NCBI GenBank assembly: GCA_021108335.1
Contig: JAIORC010000106.1
Coordinates: 1-39,603 of the forward strand
Length of the DNA: 39,603 nucleotides
From: Phycisphaerae bacterium
Lineage (GTDB): Bacteria; Planctomycetota; Phycisphaerae; SM23-33
Direction: 5' to 3'
Part shown: positions 31,880 through 39,407 of the stretch, piece after piece
Layout: every line of letters starts with the position of its first letter
How positions within the stretch are numbered: the stretch's first letter is position 1
Translations under genes and position numbers: made by a program
The notes under the pieces: model-generated
The model's input: only the letters and a program-made list of their open reading frames with translations
Told to the model about the DNA's origin: nothing
Database searches by the model: none

Positions 31880-33273
31880 TGAGCGTATTGGATATGACAT
31901 ACTGTCATTCGCGTCTGGAGCGGCTTGAGCTTCGGCCTTGCCAGGGGCATGTTGTGGCGGTTACGGGGCTGACGCTGGAATCGAATGGCCCGCCGGTCGG
32001 CATGGGCGAGCTGTGCGACATTCGCCTTTCCGACGGGCGTTCGATTGTGGCGGAGGTTGTTGGCTTCCGTGACGAACGGCGGATTCTCATGCCGCTGGAG
32101 GGCGTGGAGGGTATCGCCCCGAAGGATCGCGTCATAGCCCGCCGGCAGCCTCGGACGATCTCGCTTGGGCAGGGCGTGTTGGGGCGGGTGATCGACGGAC
32201 TGGGCAGGCCTATTGACGGTAAAGGCCCGCTGCCGGAAGGCCAGACGCGGACGCTGGATAACACGTCGCCGGCTCCCATGACCCGCCGGCGAATCACCGA
32301 ACCGCTGCCGCTTGGAATTCGCTCAATGGACGGGGTGAGCACCGTCGGCAAGGGCCAGCGTATGGGAATTTTCGCCGGCAGCGGTGTCGGCAAGAGTGTG
32401 CTGCTGGGCGAGATTGCCCGCGGCAGCCAGGCTGAGGTGAACGTAATCGCGCTTGTTGGCGAGCGTGGGCGGGAGGTTCGCGAGTTTATCGAGGAGAATC
32501 TCGGCCCGGCCGGCCTGGCCCGCAGCGTGGTGTGTGTCGCCACCAGCGACGCCTCGCCCATTCAGCGGGTGAAGGTGGCGTTCCTGGCGATTACCATAGC
32601 GGAGTTTTTCCGCGACCAGGGCAAAGACGTGCTGTTGATGATGGACTCGATAACGCGATTCGCCCACGCCCAGCGGGAGATAGGGCTTGCTGCCGGCGAG
32701 CCGCCCACCACCAAGGGCTATTGCCCCAGCGTTTTCGCCCTCATGCCGAAGTTGATAGAGCGGCTGGGCTGTGCCAGTCGTGGCAGCATTACCGGGATTA
32801 TCACCGTGCTGGTGGACGGCGACGACATGTCCGACCCCGTGGCTGACAACGTCCGGTCGCTGCTGGACGGGCACGTGGTGCTGTCTCGCAAACTTGCGGA
32901 GCAGGGACATTACCCGGCAGTGGATATTCTCGGCAGTATCAGCCGGCTGATGAACTCGGTTACCACGCCGGAACACCAACTGGCTGCGCGGCGATTCAAG
33001 GCGATCTACTCCACCTATCGCGATGCCGAGGATTTGATAAACATCGGCGCGTACGCCGCCGGCAGCAACCGGCGGATCGATCTGGCGGTGGAGTTGATCG
33101 AATGCGTGCGGAGTTTTCTGATCCAGGAATGCGGCGAGGAATGTTGGCCGATGGAGACGGTTGCCGGGCGATTGTGCGAAATCACGCGGCAGTGGGATTT
33201 TTTCCCGGCTGACAAGCAAAGCCTGGCGACGACGGCGATTTCGTCGGAGCAGGCGGATGAAAGGACGAAATGA
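31879..33273 (+). CDS. fliI: Flagellar export ATPase FliI
   Basis: 464 residues from the ATG at 31879 that overlaps the fliH stop (TGATG); the ORF-track GTG one codon earlier is less likely. Walker A GSGVGKS near residue 168, Walker B LLMMDSITRFA and GERGREVREF are those of FliI, as is the extended family motif GQGVLGRVIDGLGRPIDGKGPL. It forms the hexameric ATPase that feeds substrates to the export gate. Gate proteins are not encoded here. The last codons overlap fliJ by 4 nt. Confidence 0.97.
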   Translation: MSVLDMTYCHSRLERLELRPCQGHVVAVTGLTLESNGPPVGMGELCDIRLSDGRSIVAEVVGFRDERRILMPLEGVEGIAPKDRVIARRQPRTISLGQGVLGRVIDGLGRPIDGKGPLPEGQTRTLDNTSPAPMTRRRITEPLPLGIRSMDGVSTVGKGQRMGIFAGSGVGKSVLLGEIARGSQAEVNVIALVGERGREVREFIEENLGPAGLARSVVCVATSDASPIQRVKVAFLAITIAEFFRDQGKDVLLMMDSITRFAHAQREIGLAAGEPPTTKGYCPSVFALMPKLIERLGCASRGSITGIITVLVDGDDMSDPVADNVRSLLDGHVVLSRKLAEQGHYPAVDILGSISRLMNSVTTPEHQLAARRFKAIYSTYRDAEDLINIGAYAAGSNRRIDLAVELIECVRSFLIQECGEECWPMETVAGRLCEITRQWDFFPADKQSLATTAISSEQADERTK

Positions 33274-33743
33274 TGCGGTTTCACTGGCCATTACAGCGAC
33301 TGCTGGACGTAACCGATATGCGGGCGCTGGCGGTCAAGGCGGAACTGTTCGACCAGTCGTGCAGAATCGCCAAAGGCCGGGAGGAAATCCACCGCCGCGA
33401 GCACATGCTGGAAATGATGCTGGACGATATGGGCCAAATCGGTATTGCCGAGCGGATGGCGAGGCAGGAAACGATTATGAAATGTTATTACTACGAGCGG
33501 AACGAGATATCCAAGGTGCAGTGCGGTGTCGATGAATTGACTGTCCAGTGGGAGCAGACGAGGCAGAAGCTCGCCGGCTTGCAGGCCAGGATTGACACCC
33601 TCGATAAATTGCGGGACGAAGCCGGCAAGGAGTTTCGGCGGCTTGAAGATTTGCAGCAGCAGCAGCAACTGGATGAGGCGTACCAGGTTACTTTCGCACG
33701 GAAGGTGCAAAATCGCAACAAGGGACTTTTAACCGTGAAATAG
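33270..33743 (+). CDS. fliJ: Flagellar export stalk protein FliJ
   Basis: 157 residues, almost wholly coiled coil. FHWPLQRLLDVTDMRALAVKAEL at the N-terminus matches the F.l..ll..r... pattern of FliJ, and a Gln-rich segment (LEDLQQQQQLDEAYQ) precedes the end. FliJ inserts into the FliI hexamer and contacts FlhA. Start is ATGATG at the fliI stop; either ATG may be used. Position after fliI is conserved. Confidence 0.85.
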   Translation: MMRFHWPLQRLLDVTDMRALAVKAELFDQSCRIAKGREEIHRREHMLEMMLDDMGQIGIAERMARQETIMKCYYYERNEISKVQCGVDELTVQWEQTRQKLAGLQARIDTLDKLRDEAGKEFRRLEDLQQQQQLDEAYQVTFARKVQNRNKGLLTVK

Positions 33744-33789
33744 AGGCTGGTATGGATTCTTGAGGTTGACGGATTAATGGGAGCGAGTC

Positions 33790-34455
33790 ATGAAGAAAAT
33801 AATTACGATCGTCGTGTTTGTCGTGCTGGCTGGGGCCAGTTTTGGAGTTTCGTTCATGGTGTCGCAGGGGGTTATCAAGGCCAATCGTCCCGGCAAGCCC
33901 AAAGAGGTTGACCCCACGGCAGCGACTGTTGAGACGAAGTTGCTGAATGGGATGGCGGCAGCCAGTTCTACTCAGATGAGGCCCAAGGAAACGCAGTTGG
34001 ATGAGTTGATCCGCGAGCTTCGTGCCAGGACGCAGCAGCTTGATCGGCGTAAACGCGACCTGGACGAGCGGGAAAGACGGCTTGCTATGGCGTCGGATCA
34101 GTTGCAGAGGCAGAGCGAAGACCTGGAGAAGCTCCGGATAGACCTGGTTGCTGCGATGACTCCGCTGAAAAACGCGCGGAAGCAACTGCTCAAGGGTCAC
34201 GTGATGATAAAGGCCCAGGAGGTACGCAACCTCCAGAATACCGCAAAGATGTATGCCAAGATGGACCCAGCCAATGCGGCGAGGATTCTTCTGGAGATGA
34301 TAAAGAACAGGCAGGCGGACTCGGCGACGAAGATTATCCGCTTTTTGCCGGAGAAGAGTTGGGCGGCCATCATGGACGAATTCAAGGAGATGGGCCCGGC
34401 GATGGAGATTATCCAGAAGCAGTTGAAGGTGATACAGGAAAACAGGCAGGGATAA
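33790..34455 (+). CDS. MotE-like stator/periplasmic chaperone
   Basis: 221 residues: N-terminal membrane anchor or signal (IITIVVFVVLAGASFGVSFMV), a Pro-containing linker, a long coiled coil (LDELIRELRARTQQLDRRKRDLDERERRLAMASDQL), then a helical C-terminal part similar to the MgtE N-terminal domain (NTAKMYAKMDPANAARILLEMI ... ATKIIRFLPEKSWAAIMDEF). This anchor/coiled-coil/MgtE-N layout is seen in MotE-type proteins that assist MotC or stator assembly in alphaproteobacteria, and in FliK/FliJ-adjacent genes of Gram-positives. Here it directly precedes motA. The exact family assignment is inferred from architecture only. GAGCGAG lies before the start. Confidence 0.7.
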   Translation: MKKIITIVVFVVLAGASFGVSFMVSQGVIKANRPGKPKEVDPTAATVETKLLNGMAAASSTQMRPKETQLDELIRELRARTQQLDRRKRDLDERERRLAMASDQLQRQSEDLEKLRIDLVAAMTPLKNARKQLLKGHVMIKAQEVRNLQNTAKMYAKMDPANAARILLEMIKNRQADSATKIIRFLPEKSWAAIMDEFKEMGPAMEIIQKQLKVIQENRQG

Positions 34456-34534
34456 TTTTTAATATGGTATGGGCAGCGTGTGTAGGCGTTGCCTTGAATT
34501 ACCGGGATTTTGCGGCGAAAGACAGGCAGGGATA
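34442..34534. repeat. 13-bp direct duplication flanking the motE-motA gap
   Basis: ACAGGCAGGGATA occurs at 34442-34454 (end of the MotE-like gene) and at 34522-34534 (ribosome-site region of motA), 80 bp apart. The extra copy supplies the AGGG used by motA. The 67 bp between show no recognisable repeat module. Confidence 0.7.
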
Positions 34535-34539
34535 GAAAA

Positions 34540-35310
34540 ATGGACATCGGAACAATAATAGGGATCGTGGCTGGTTTTGCCTGCGTTGGCATTTCCGTGA
34601 TTTCCGGTGGAGACGCGGCGATGTTCGTCAACATTCCGTCGATAATGATCGTCGTGGGCGGGATGGTTTCCACCACGCTGATTCATTTTTCGCTCGGGCA
34701 GGTGATAAAAATCACAACCGTCGTCAAGAAGACGATTTTGTATAAATTGCCCACCGACGGAGAGGTGATTCAGAAGATGGTGAATTTCGCAGCTATTAAC
34801 CGCCGGGACGGTTCGCTGGCTTTGGAGAAACATATCAAGGAGGCTGGAGACAAGTTCTTCATCAAGGGGTTGCGTATGGTTGTGGACGGGCTTGGTGAGG
34901 ATGCGATTGAGAGGCAGTTGGGCATGGAGATTGACAACCTCCAGCAGCGTCACGCTATCGGCAAGCAGATTCTGGAATTCATGGGCGCGTCGGCTCCGGC
35001 GTTCGGCATGATCGGGACGCTGATCGGCTTGGTGCAGATGCTCGGTTCGTTGAGCGATCCGTCGGGCATTGGCGTCGGTATGGCTACGGCGTTGATTACG
35101 ACTTTTTACGGTGCGATTCTAGCGAATCTGGTTTTTATCCCACTGGCTGGGAAGTTGGGGATGCGTTCCAAGGGCGAGTCGGCCTTGCGGGAGATGATTG
35201 TCGAGGGCATTCTGGGCATCGTTGCCGGAGATGCTCCAACGGCGGTGCGGGAACGCATGCAGACGTTCCAGTCCACCGGTAAGCGGGTCATTGTTAAACC
35301 CAAGATATAA
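34540..35310 (+). CDS. motA: Flagellar stator protein MotA
   Basis: 256 residues from the ATG at 34540 (AGGG about 9 nt upstream). The ORF-track TTG at 34510 is rejected. Four membrane helices are visible: IGTIIGIVAGFACVGISVI, NIPSIMIVVGGMVSTTLI, SAPAFGMIGTLIGLVQML and TFYGAILANLVFIPLAGKL, with a cytoplasmic loop between helices 2 and 3. The PAFGMIGTLIGLVQML segment is the MotA/PomA/TolQ signature. It forms the pentamer around two MotB helices and contacts FliG. Downstream lie two motB-like genes. Confidence 0.95.
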   Translation: MDIGTIIGIVAGFACVGISVISGGDAAMFVNIPSIMIVVGGMVSTTLIHFSLGQVIKITTVVKKTILYKLPTDGEVIQKMVNFAAINRRDGSLALEKHIKEAGDKFFIKGLRMVVDGLGEDAIERQLGMEIDNLQQRHAIGKQILEFMGASAPAFGMIGTLIGLVQMLGSLSDPSGIGVGMATALITTFYGAILANLVFIPLAGKLGMRSKGESALREMIVEGILGIVAGDAPTAVRERMQTFQSTGKRVIVKPKI

Positions 35311-35344
35311 GGATTTGAAGACTTAGACGGAAAGAAAACACGTT

Positions 35345-36004
35345 ATGCCTCGTGACAAGAAAGAGAGAAAAGAAGACGGACCACCTTCCCAGGCCTGGAT
35401 CGTAACATTCAGCGATTGCATGACGCTGTTGTTGTGCTTCTTCGTCCTGCTGATGACGTTTTCTTCTTTCGAGGAGGCGAAGTTCAGCCAGTTGGCTGGG
35501 GCGTTCCAGAGTAAGAGTTACGACGCGCTGGAACATAACCCCCGCATGCAAAAGAATTCCTACTTCGACCGTCCATATCGCGCGAACGAAGTCGAGGAGG
35601 GCAGTGCGGTTCCTACCGACAGGCCGAAACACGACAACCCGCCCCGGCCACCGCTGGAAATGCTGGACGTGGATATGGATAAGGATTGCACGATCTTTTA
35701 CCTGCCCAGCGGCGAAGTTTTTTATGCACGCGGGCACGTGCTGACCCACTCCGCGCGGGAATTCTGCGACGTCCTTGCGGAATTCCTGCGGGAAAAACCC
35801 TGTCGCGTGGTAATCGGCGAAACAAGCAACCGGGAGGCTGAGAGCTTCCGGCGATCCTGGGCGATCATGCGATACCTGATTACCCAAAAGCGTATTGCCT
35901 CCCGGCGGTTCAGTATCAATGCGGAGGCTATCGCCTCGCCCGAGCGGTTCGGCGACAAGGCGGTTGTGGCGGTGAGCCTAGTGAACGTGAAAATCGAGGA
36001 ATAA
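35345..36004 (+). CDS. MotB-like stator protein, copy 1 (divergent C-terminal domain)
   Basis: 219 residues. Single membrane helix with the proton-path Asp intact (WIVTFSDCMTLLLCFFVLLMTF, Asp24). A linker with a Pro-rich stretch leads to an OmpA-like C-terminal domain in which the peptidoglycan-binding signature is poorly kept: GETSNREAESFRRSWAIMRYLI occupies the position of the usual G.TD....N..LS..RA. Wall anchoring through this copy may be weak or different. The start has no perfect ribosome site (GACTTAGACGGAAAG lies upstream). It is followed 23 nt later by a second MotB-like gene; the two differ throughout the periplasmic part. Confidence 0.85.
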   Translation: MPRDKKERKEDGPPSQAWIVTFSDCMTLLLCFFVLLMTFSSFEEAKFSQLAGAFQSKSYDALEHNPRMQKNSYFDRPYRANEVEEGSAVPTDRPKHDNPPRPPLEMLDVDMDKDCTIFYLPSGEVFYARGHVLTHSAREFCDVLAEFLREKPCRVVIGETSNREAESFRRSWAIMRYLITQKRIASRRFSINAEAIASPERFGDKAVVAVSLVNVKIEE

Positions 36005-36027
36005 CCGGATGTGCGGGCCAATGAATA

Positions 36028-36747
36028 ATGGGTAGAGAAAGAAAAAAACTCGAAGAAGAACCAGACGAAGTACCAGCCTGGATTATCTCCTTCACGGACA
36101 TGATTACGCTGCTGCTTGCGTTTTTCGTTTTGCTCCAGGCGTTTGCGCACGAGCAGACGCCGGAGCTGTTTTTCGAGGGGCAGGGTTCGTTTCGCCGGGC
36201 GATCAAGGGTATGGGTATACCGCGGTGGTTGTACGGCAAGAAAAAACGGGTCAAGCGGAGTTTTTACGTGAACAAATACCCCGCCGAGCCGGACAAGGAA
36301 AAGCGGAAGAACAGGCCTATTCTCAACGCCAACCGGCAGAGGCTGCAGCGGATGTTCCAGAAATTGAAGGAGGAGACCCAGAGCGAATCCGGCAGCATGC
36401 TGCGTACGATTCGGGTCGAGGCTATGCCGATTAAATTCTCGCCAGGCTCGGCGGAACTTGACGCCCAGGCCCGCAGCAGCCTGGACAACCTGGCGGTGGA
36501 GCTGAGTTCCAACCCGCCGGCCAAACGCAGCGCGGTGTATTTAATCGGGCTGGCGCCAGACGCGTCCAGCCCGCAGAAGCAGTGGGTGTTGTCCGGGCGG
36601 CGGGCAAGGGCGGCGGAACGATACCTTCGCGAAAAAATAGTGGATATGGACAGGAACTGGACCCTGCACGCCTGGGGAGGAGGCCGACAGTTCGGCAGCA
36701 TTCCCAAAGGCTCGTATGTGGGGCTTGTGATTATGGGGAGCGGGTGA
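36028..36747 (+). CDS. motB: MotB-like stator protein, copy 2
   Basis: 239 residues. The membrane helix carries the ion-path Asp (WIISFTDMITLLLAFFVLLQAF, Asp24). A basic linker (GKKKRVKRSFYVNKYP) precedes an OmpA-like domain. VEAMPIKFSPGSAELDAQARSSL and LIGLAPDASSPQKQWVLSGRRARAAERYLREKI keep the LSxxRA part of the peptidoglycan-binding motif better than copy 1 does. It is the more conventional MotB of the pair. Next comes an AAACGGGAACCGG low-complexity stretch and fliL, whose product associates with stators. Confidence 0.87.
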   Translation: MGRERKKLEEEPDEVPAWIISFTDMITLLLAFFVLLQAFAHEQTPELFFEGQGSFRRAIKGMGIPRWLYGKKKRVKRSFYVNKYPAEPDKEKRKNRPILNANRQRLQRMFQKLKEETQSESGSMLRTIRVEAMPIKFSPGSAELDAQARSSLDNLAVELSSNPPAKRSAVYLIGLAPDASSPQKQWVLSGRRARAAERYLREKIVDMDRNWTLHAWGGGRQFGSIPKGSYVGLVIMGSG

Positions 36748-36852
36748 AAAACGGGAAAAACAGGAACCGGGAACCAGGAACTGGGAACCGGGAAAACGAA
36801 AAACGGGAACACCGGGAACCGGGAAATATTGCATAAGGATATAAATCATGGC
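36748..36852. repeat. GGGAACC low-complexity stretch and leader shared with fliN
   Basis: GGGAACCGGGAA-type units repeat irregularly from 36748 to about 36823. They are followed by GGGAAATATT and ATAAGGATATAAATCATGGC (36821-36852), which recurs with one mismatch at 38677-38708 before fliN. The ribosome site (AAGGAT) lies in the shared part. Confidence 0.85.
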
Positions 36853-37423
36853 GGAAGAAGAAGACAAAACTACGGAAGAATCGCAGGAAGACGAAAAGGA
36901 TTCGCCCAAGGGAAAGTCCAAGGCCTCCAAGGGCGGCGGGGGAATGCTCATGAAGGTGATGATGGGCGTGGTAATCATAGCCCTCGGCGGCGGTGCCGGT
37001 CTTGGTGCGGCGATATTCATGGATGGCGAACCATCGGCAGTCGAGACGGATGAGGACGAAGACGAGGACGATGCGCTGGCTGGCGGCGGGCTTGCGGGCG
37101 ATGAATACGAATATTACGAATTCGAGCCTTTGACCGTCAATCTCAATGTCCAGCAGCAGGATCGATACGTCAGGGCGACGGTGCTGCTGGGGATTACGAA
37201 GAAGAACAACGAGAAGGCCACCGCGCTGCTCGAAAAGAACAAGGTTTTTCTGAAGAACTGGCTGATGACTTACCTTGCCGGCCATACGTTGGACCAGGTC
37301 AAGGGGCGAAAGAACCTCGTGCGGATTCAGCGGGAGATTTGCGAAAGTTTCAACCAGCAGCTCTGGCCGAACAAGAAACCCCGGATCGACCACGTGCTGT
37401 TCAAGGAATTTGCGATCCAGTAA
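36848..37423 (+). CDS. fliL: Flagellar stator-associated protein FliL
   Basis: 191 residues. Acidic N-terminal cytoplasmic tail (AEEEDKTTEESQEDEKDS), one membrane helix (MLMKVMMGVVIIALGGGAGLGAAIF), an Asp/Glu-rich linker (ETDEDEDEDDAL), then the FliL periplasmic domain (YEFEPLTVNLNVQQQDRYVRATVLLGI ... FLKNWLMTYLAGHTLDQVKG ... RIDHVLFKEFAIQ). FliL rings surround MotB and help torque. The first residues (MAEEE) and the leader match those of FliN at 38704. Confidence 0.92.
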   Translation: MAEEEDKTTEESQEDEKDSPKGKSKASKGGGGMLMKVMMGVVIIALGGGAGLGAAIFMDGEPSAVETDEDEDEDDALAGGGLAGDEYEYYEFEPLTVNLNVQQQDRYVRATVLLGITKKNNEKATALLEKNKVFLKNWLMTYLAGHTLDQVKGRKNLVRIQREICESFNQQLWPNKKPRIDHVLFKEFAIQ

Positions 37424-37446
37424 TCGTCCGTAAAATTTAGATAGAT

Positions 37447-37527
37447 GGTGGCACAGGTTTGTAACCCCCATGGGGCAAGCCTGCGGCGTTTGCGGGACGT
37501 ATGCACAGGTTGAAAACCTGTGCCACC
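37447..37527. repeat. Palindromic repeat between fliL and fliM
   Basis: GGTGGCACAGGTTTGTAACC, then CCCATGGGGCAAGCCTGCGG (related to the middle of 17910-18009), then GCACAGGTTGAAAACCTGTG and CCACC. It ends 24 nt before the fliM ATG. Confidence 0.87.
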
Positions 37528-37551
37528 AGGCGGAAAGGGTATTACGAAACA

Positions 37552-38514
37552 ATGAGCGCGAACGCGGACAATTTGGCGGATAATTCACAGGATACGGCAT
37601 TGTGGTCGCTGCTGGCTTCGGTGCAGGGGCAAGGTTCCCGGCGGGTGCAGAATGACGCCGAGGCGGACGTGTACGATTTTCTCATGCCGCACCGGTTTAC
37701 GCCGGCCCAGCGGGAGCAGGTGGATGATTTTGTCGAGTTGGCTACACGGAAGCTCACAGCGGCGATGTCTGCAGTGTTGCGTGGGCCTTTCCAGGTGGCG
37801 GTACAGTCGATTCGGGAGGAATACGCCGACCGGATCGAGCCGGCCGGCAAGTGTTACTACATGCCCCTGATGATTAACGGGAATGTAAAGGGATATCTGG
37901 AAATGCCCGTCGGAACGGCTGTCGCGTTGGTAACTCAACTGCTGGGCGGTATCGTTGGCGGCGAGGTAGACGACGACCGAAAACTCTCCTCGCTGGAGAG
38001 CAATCTGCTGCTGGACATGGCTGGCAAAATGGTCGAGGCTTTCGGGGCGGCCTGGCAGGAGTGCGGCGGGGCGGCGATGGAGCTTCAGCACGCCGTCTCG
38101 AATACCATTATCGACGTGCCGGGCGAGGAAGAAATTACTGAATTCTGCCGGCTTGGATTCCAGCGGGCCGATACGGATGAGGGGATGGCATTCTCGTTCG
38201 TGCTGCTTTCGCGGATGCTGGAGCCGATTGGGGGATATGTCCGGCCTGCCAAGCTGACCGCCGAAGAGGCCCGGTGGGAAGTGCTCGGCCATCTCGACCG
38301 CGTGCCGATGTTGGTAAAGGTGCGGCTGGACCCGGCGGAGGTGGCTATGCGGGATATCGCCACCCTCGAAGCCGGCGACGTGATGCTGCTGAAAACGCAG
38401 GTCAACCAGCCCATCGAAATGATAGTTTCCGGCAAGACGATAATGAAAGGCCTGCCCGTACAATATAAAGGCATGTACGCACTGCAAATACGGGAATTCG
38501 CCACGGTGGACTGA
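37552..38514 (+). CDS. fliM: Flagellar motor switch protein FliM
   Basis: 320 residues from the ATG at 37552 (GGAAAGGG upstream); the earlier ORF-track start lies in the repeat. The CheC-like middle domain has LGGIVGGEVDDDRKLSSLESNLLLDMAGKMVEAF, and the C-terminal SpoA domain has VKVRLDPAEVAMRDIATLEAGDVMLLKTQVNQPIEMIVSGK. At the N-terminus the usual CheY-binding LSQ(D/E)EIDALL is not clear (NSQDTALWSLLASV), so CheY-P docking may differ. FliM forms the middle of the C ring with FliN, encoded next. Confidence 0.92.
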   Translation: MSANADNLADNSQDTALWSLLASVQGQGSRRVQNDAEADVYDFLMPHRFTPAQREQVDDFVELATRKLTAAMSAVLRGPFQVAVQSIREEYADRIEPAGKCYYMPLMINGNVKGYLEMPVGTAVALVTQLLGGIVGGEVDDDRKLSSLESNLLLDMAGKMVEAFGAAWQECGGAAMELQHAVSNTIIDVPGEEEITEFCRLGFQRADTDEGMAFSFVLLSRMLEPIGGYVRPAKLTAEEARWEVLGHLDRVPMLVKVRLDPAEVAMRDIATLEAGDVMLLKTQVNQPIEMIVSGKTIMKGLPVQYKGMYALQIREFATVD

Positions 38515-38708
38515 GAAAACGGGAACCGGGAAACAGGAAAAACGGGAACCGGGAACTGGGGAAAAACAGAAACCGGGGAAAACGGAAAACAAGAAACGGG
38601 GGAACTGGAAGTGGGAATTGGAAATTGAGAATTGGGTGGCATGGCGACACCGTAAGGGGTCGCCATGAGGGATGACGGGAAATATTACATAAGGATATAA
38701 ATCATGGC
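38515..38708. repeat. GGGAACC low-complexity stretch, palindromic module and leader of fliN
   Basis: GGGAACCGGGAA-like units run from about 38518 to 38600. The GGGTGGCATGGCGACACC/GGGGTCGCCATG module is at 38634-38667, and the leader shared with fliL is at 38677-38708. Compared with the fliL leader, a palindromic module has been added between the low-complexity part and the shared leader. Confidence 0.87.
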
Positions 38709-39120
38709 TGAGGAAGAACAGACAACCGAACCGCAGGAGAATGCCGAGGCCGTCGAGACCGAGGCCACCGAGGCTGTCGCCGACAAGTCTGTGGAGGTGC
38801 AGGATGCTCAATTGCCCGAGGGTGCTGCCGGCTCCCAGGGTGCCGGCGGCGGGCAAATTGATATCCTGCTGGACACGACCATGCCCGTGGAGGTACGGCT
38901 GGGCGACGTGGAGCTGGAAGTGCGGGACCTGCTGCAAGTATGCCCGGGGTCGATAATCACGGTGGAAAAGCAGGTCGGCGAGCCGCTGGATATCTACCTC
39001 AAGGGCATCCGTTTCGCGACCGGCCAACTTGTCATCGCCGGCGAGACACTCGGCGTGCGGGTAACGGAAATTTTGCCCAGGCCAAGCGCAGCCCCAGCGG
39101 CGGAACCGGCAGCGGCGTAG
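38704..39120 (+). CDS. fliN: Flagellar motor switch protein FliN
   Basis: 138 residues. Acidic N-terminal region with MAEEEQTTEPQ, then the SpoA domain: IDILLDTTMPVEVRLGDVELEVRDLLQVCPGSIITVEKQVGEPLDIYLKG and ETLGVRVTEIL, the FliN core. The tail is Ala/Pro-rich. It is the bottom of the C ring and the last gene of the plus-strand operon; a terminator follows at 39281. Confidence 0.95.
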   Translation: MAEEEQTTEPQENAEAVETEATEAVADKSVEVQDAQLPEGAAGSQGAGGGQIDILLDTTMPVEVRLGDVELEVRDLLQVCPGSIITVEKQVGEPLDIYLKGIRFATGQLVIAGETLGVRVTEILPRPSAAPAAEPAAA

Positions 39121-39144
39121 AAAACGCGTAACAGTAGCGCATAG

Positions 39145-39166
39145 GTTATGCAGTTTGCTGCATAAC
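39145..39166. repeat. GTTATGCAG palindrome
   Basis: GTTATGCAG-TTTG-CTGCATAAC, related to the 30-bp palindrome at 11535-11564 (GTTATGCAAC/GTTGCATAAC). It lies just after the fliN stop, next to GGGTGGCACGGCTCCTTGGG, a variant of the common repeat border. The rest of the gap 39121-39407 holds only the terminator below. Confidence 0.75.
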
Positions 39167-39280
39167 ATTGGGTGGCACGGCTCCTTGGGGGCTGTGTAGA
39201 ATTACGTGGAAATGTGCCGGGAAATTGTCCGGATTATTGCATAACAACGGCATGGAGAGGATTTCTACCATAAGGTGAAG

Positions 39281-39324
39281 GGCGATTAAGCGGAATTGAG
39301 CACTCTGCTTATCGCCTTTTTTTT
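39281..39324 (+). terminator. Intrinsic terminator of the flgB-fliN operon
   Basis: GGCGATTAAGC ... GCTTATCGCC pairs with one bulged T and is followed by TTTTTTTT. Confidence 0.88.
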
Positions 39325-39407
39325 GCGCTGATTTTGCCCGAAGTTTCGAGTAAACTGGCGTTTTCGCGTGTTTTTGTTTATTTGAGCAGACTAAGGAGCG
39401 CCGCATA

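Noticed and set aside
37585-39168. 527-aa minus-strand ORF opposite fliM and fliN
   Set aside because: It spans two recognised genes and the repeat between them; no ribosome site or family resemblance.
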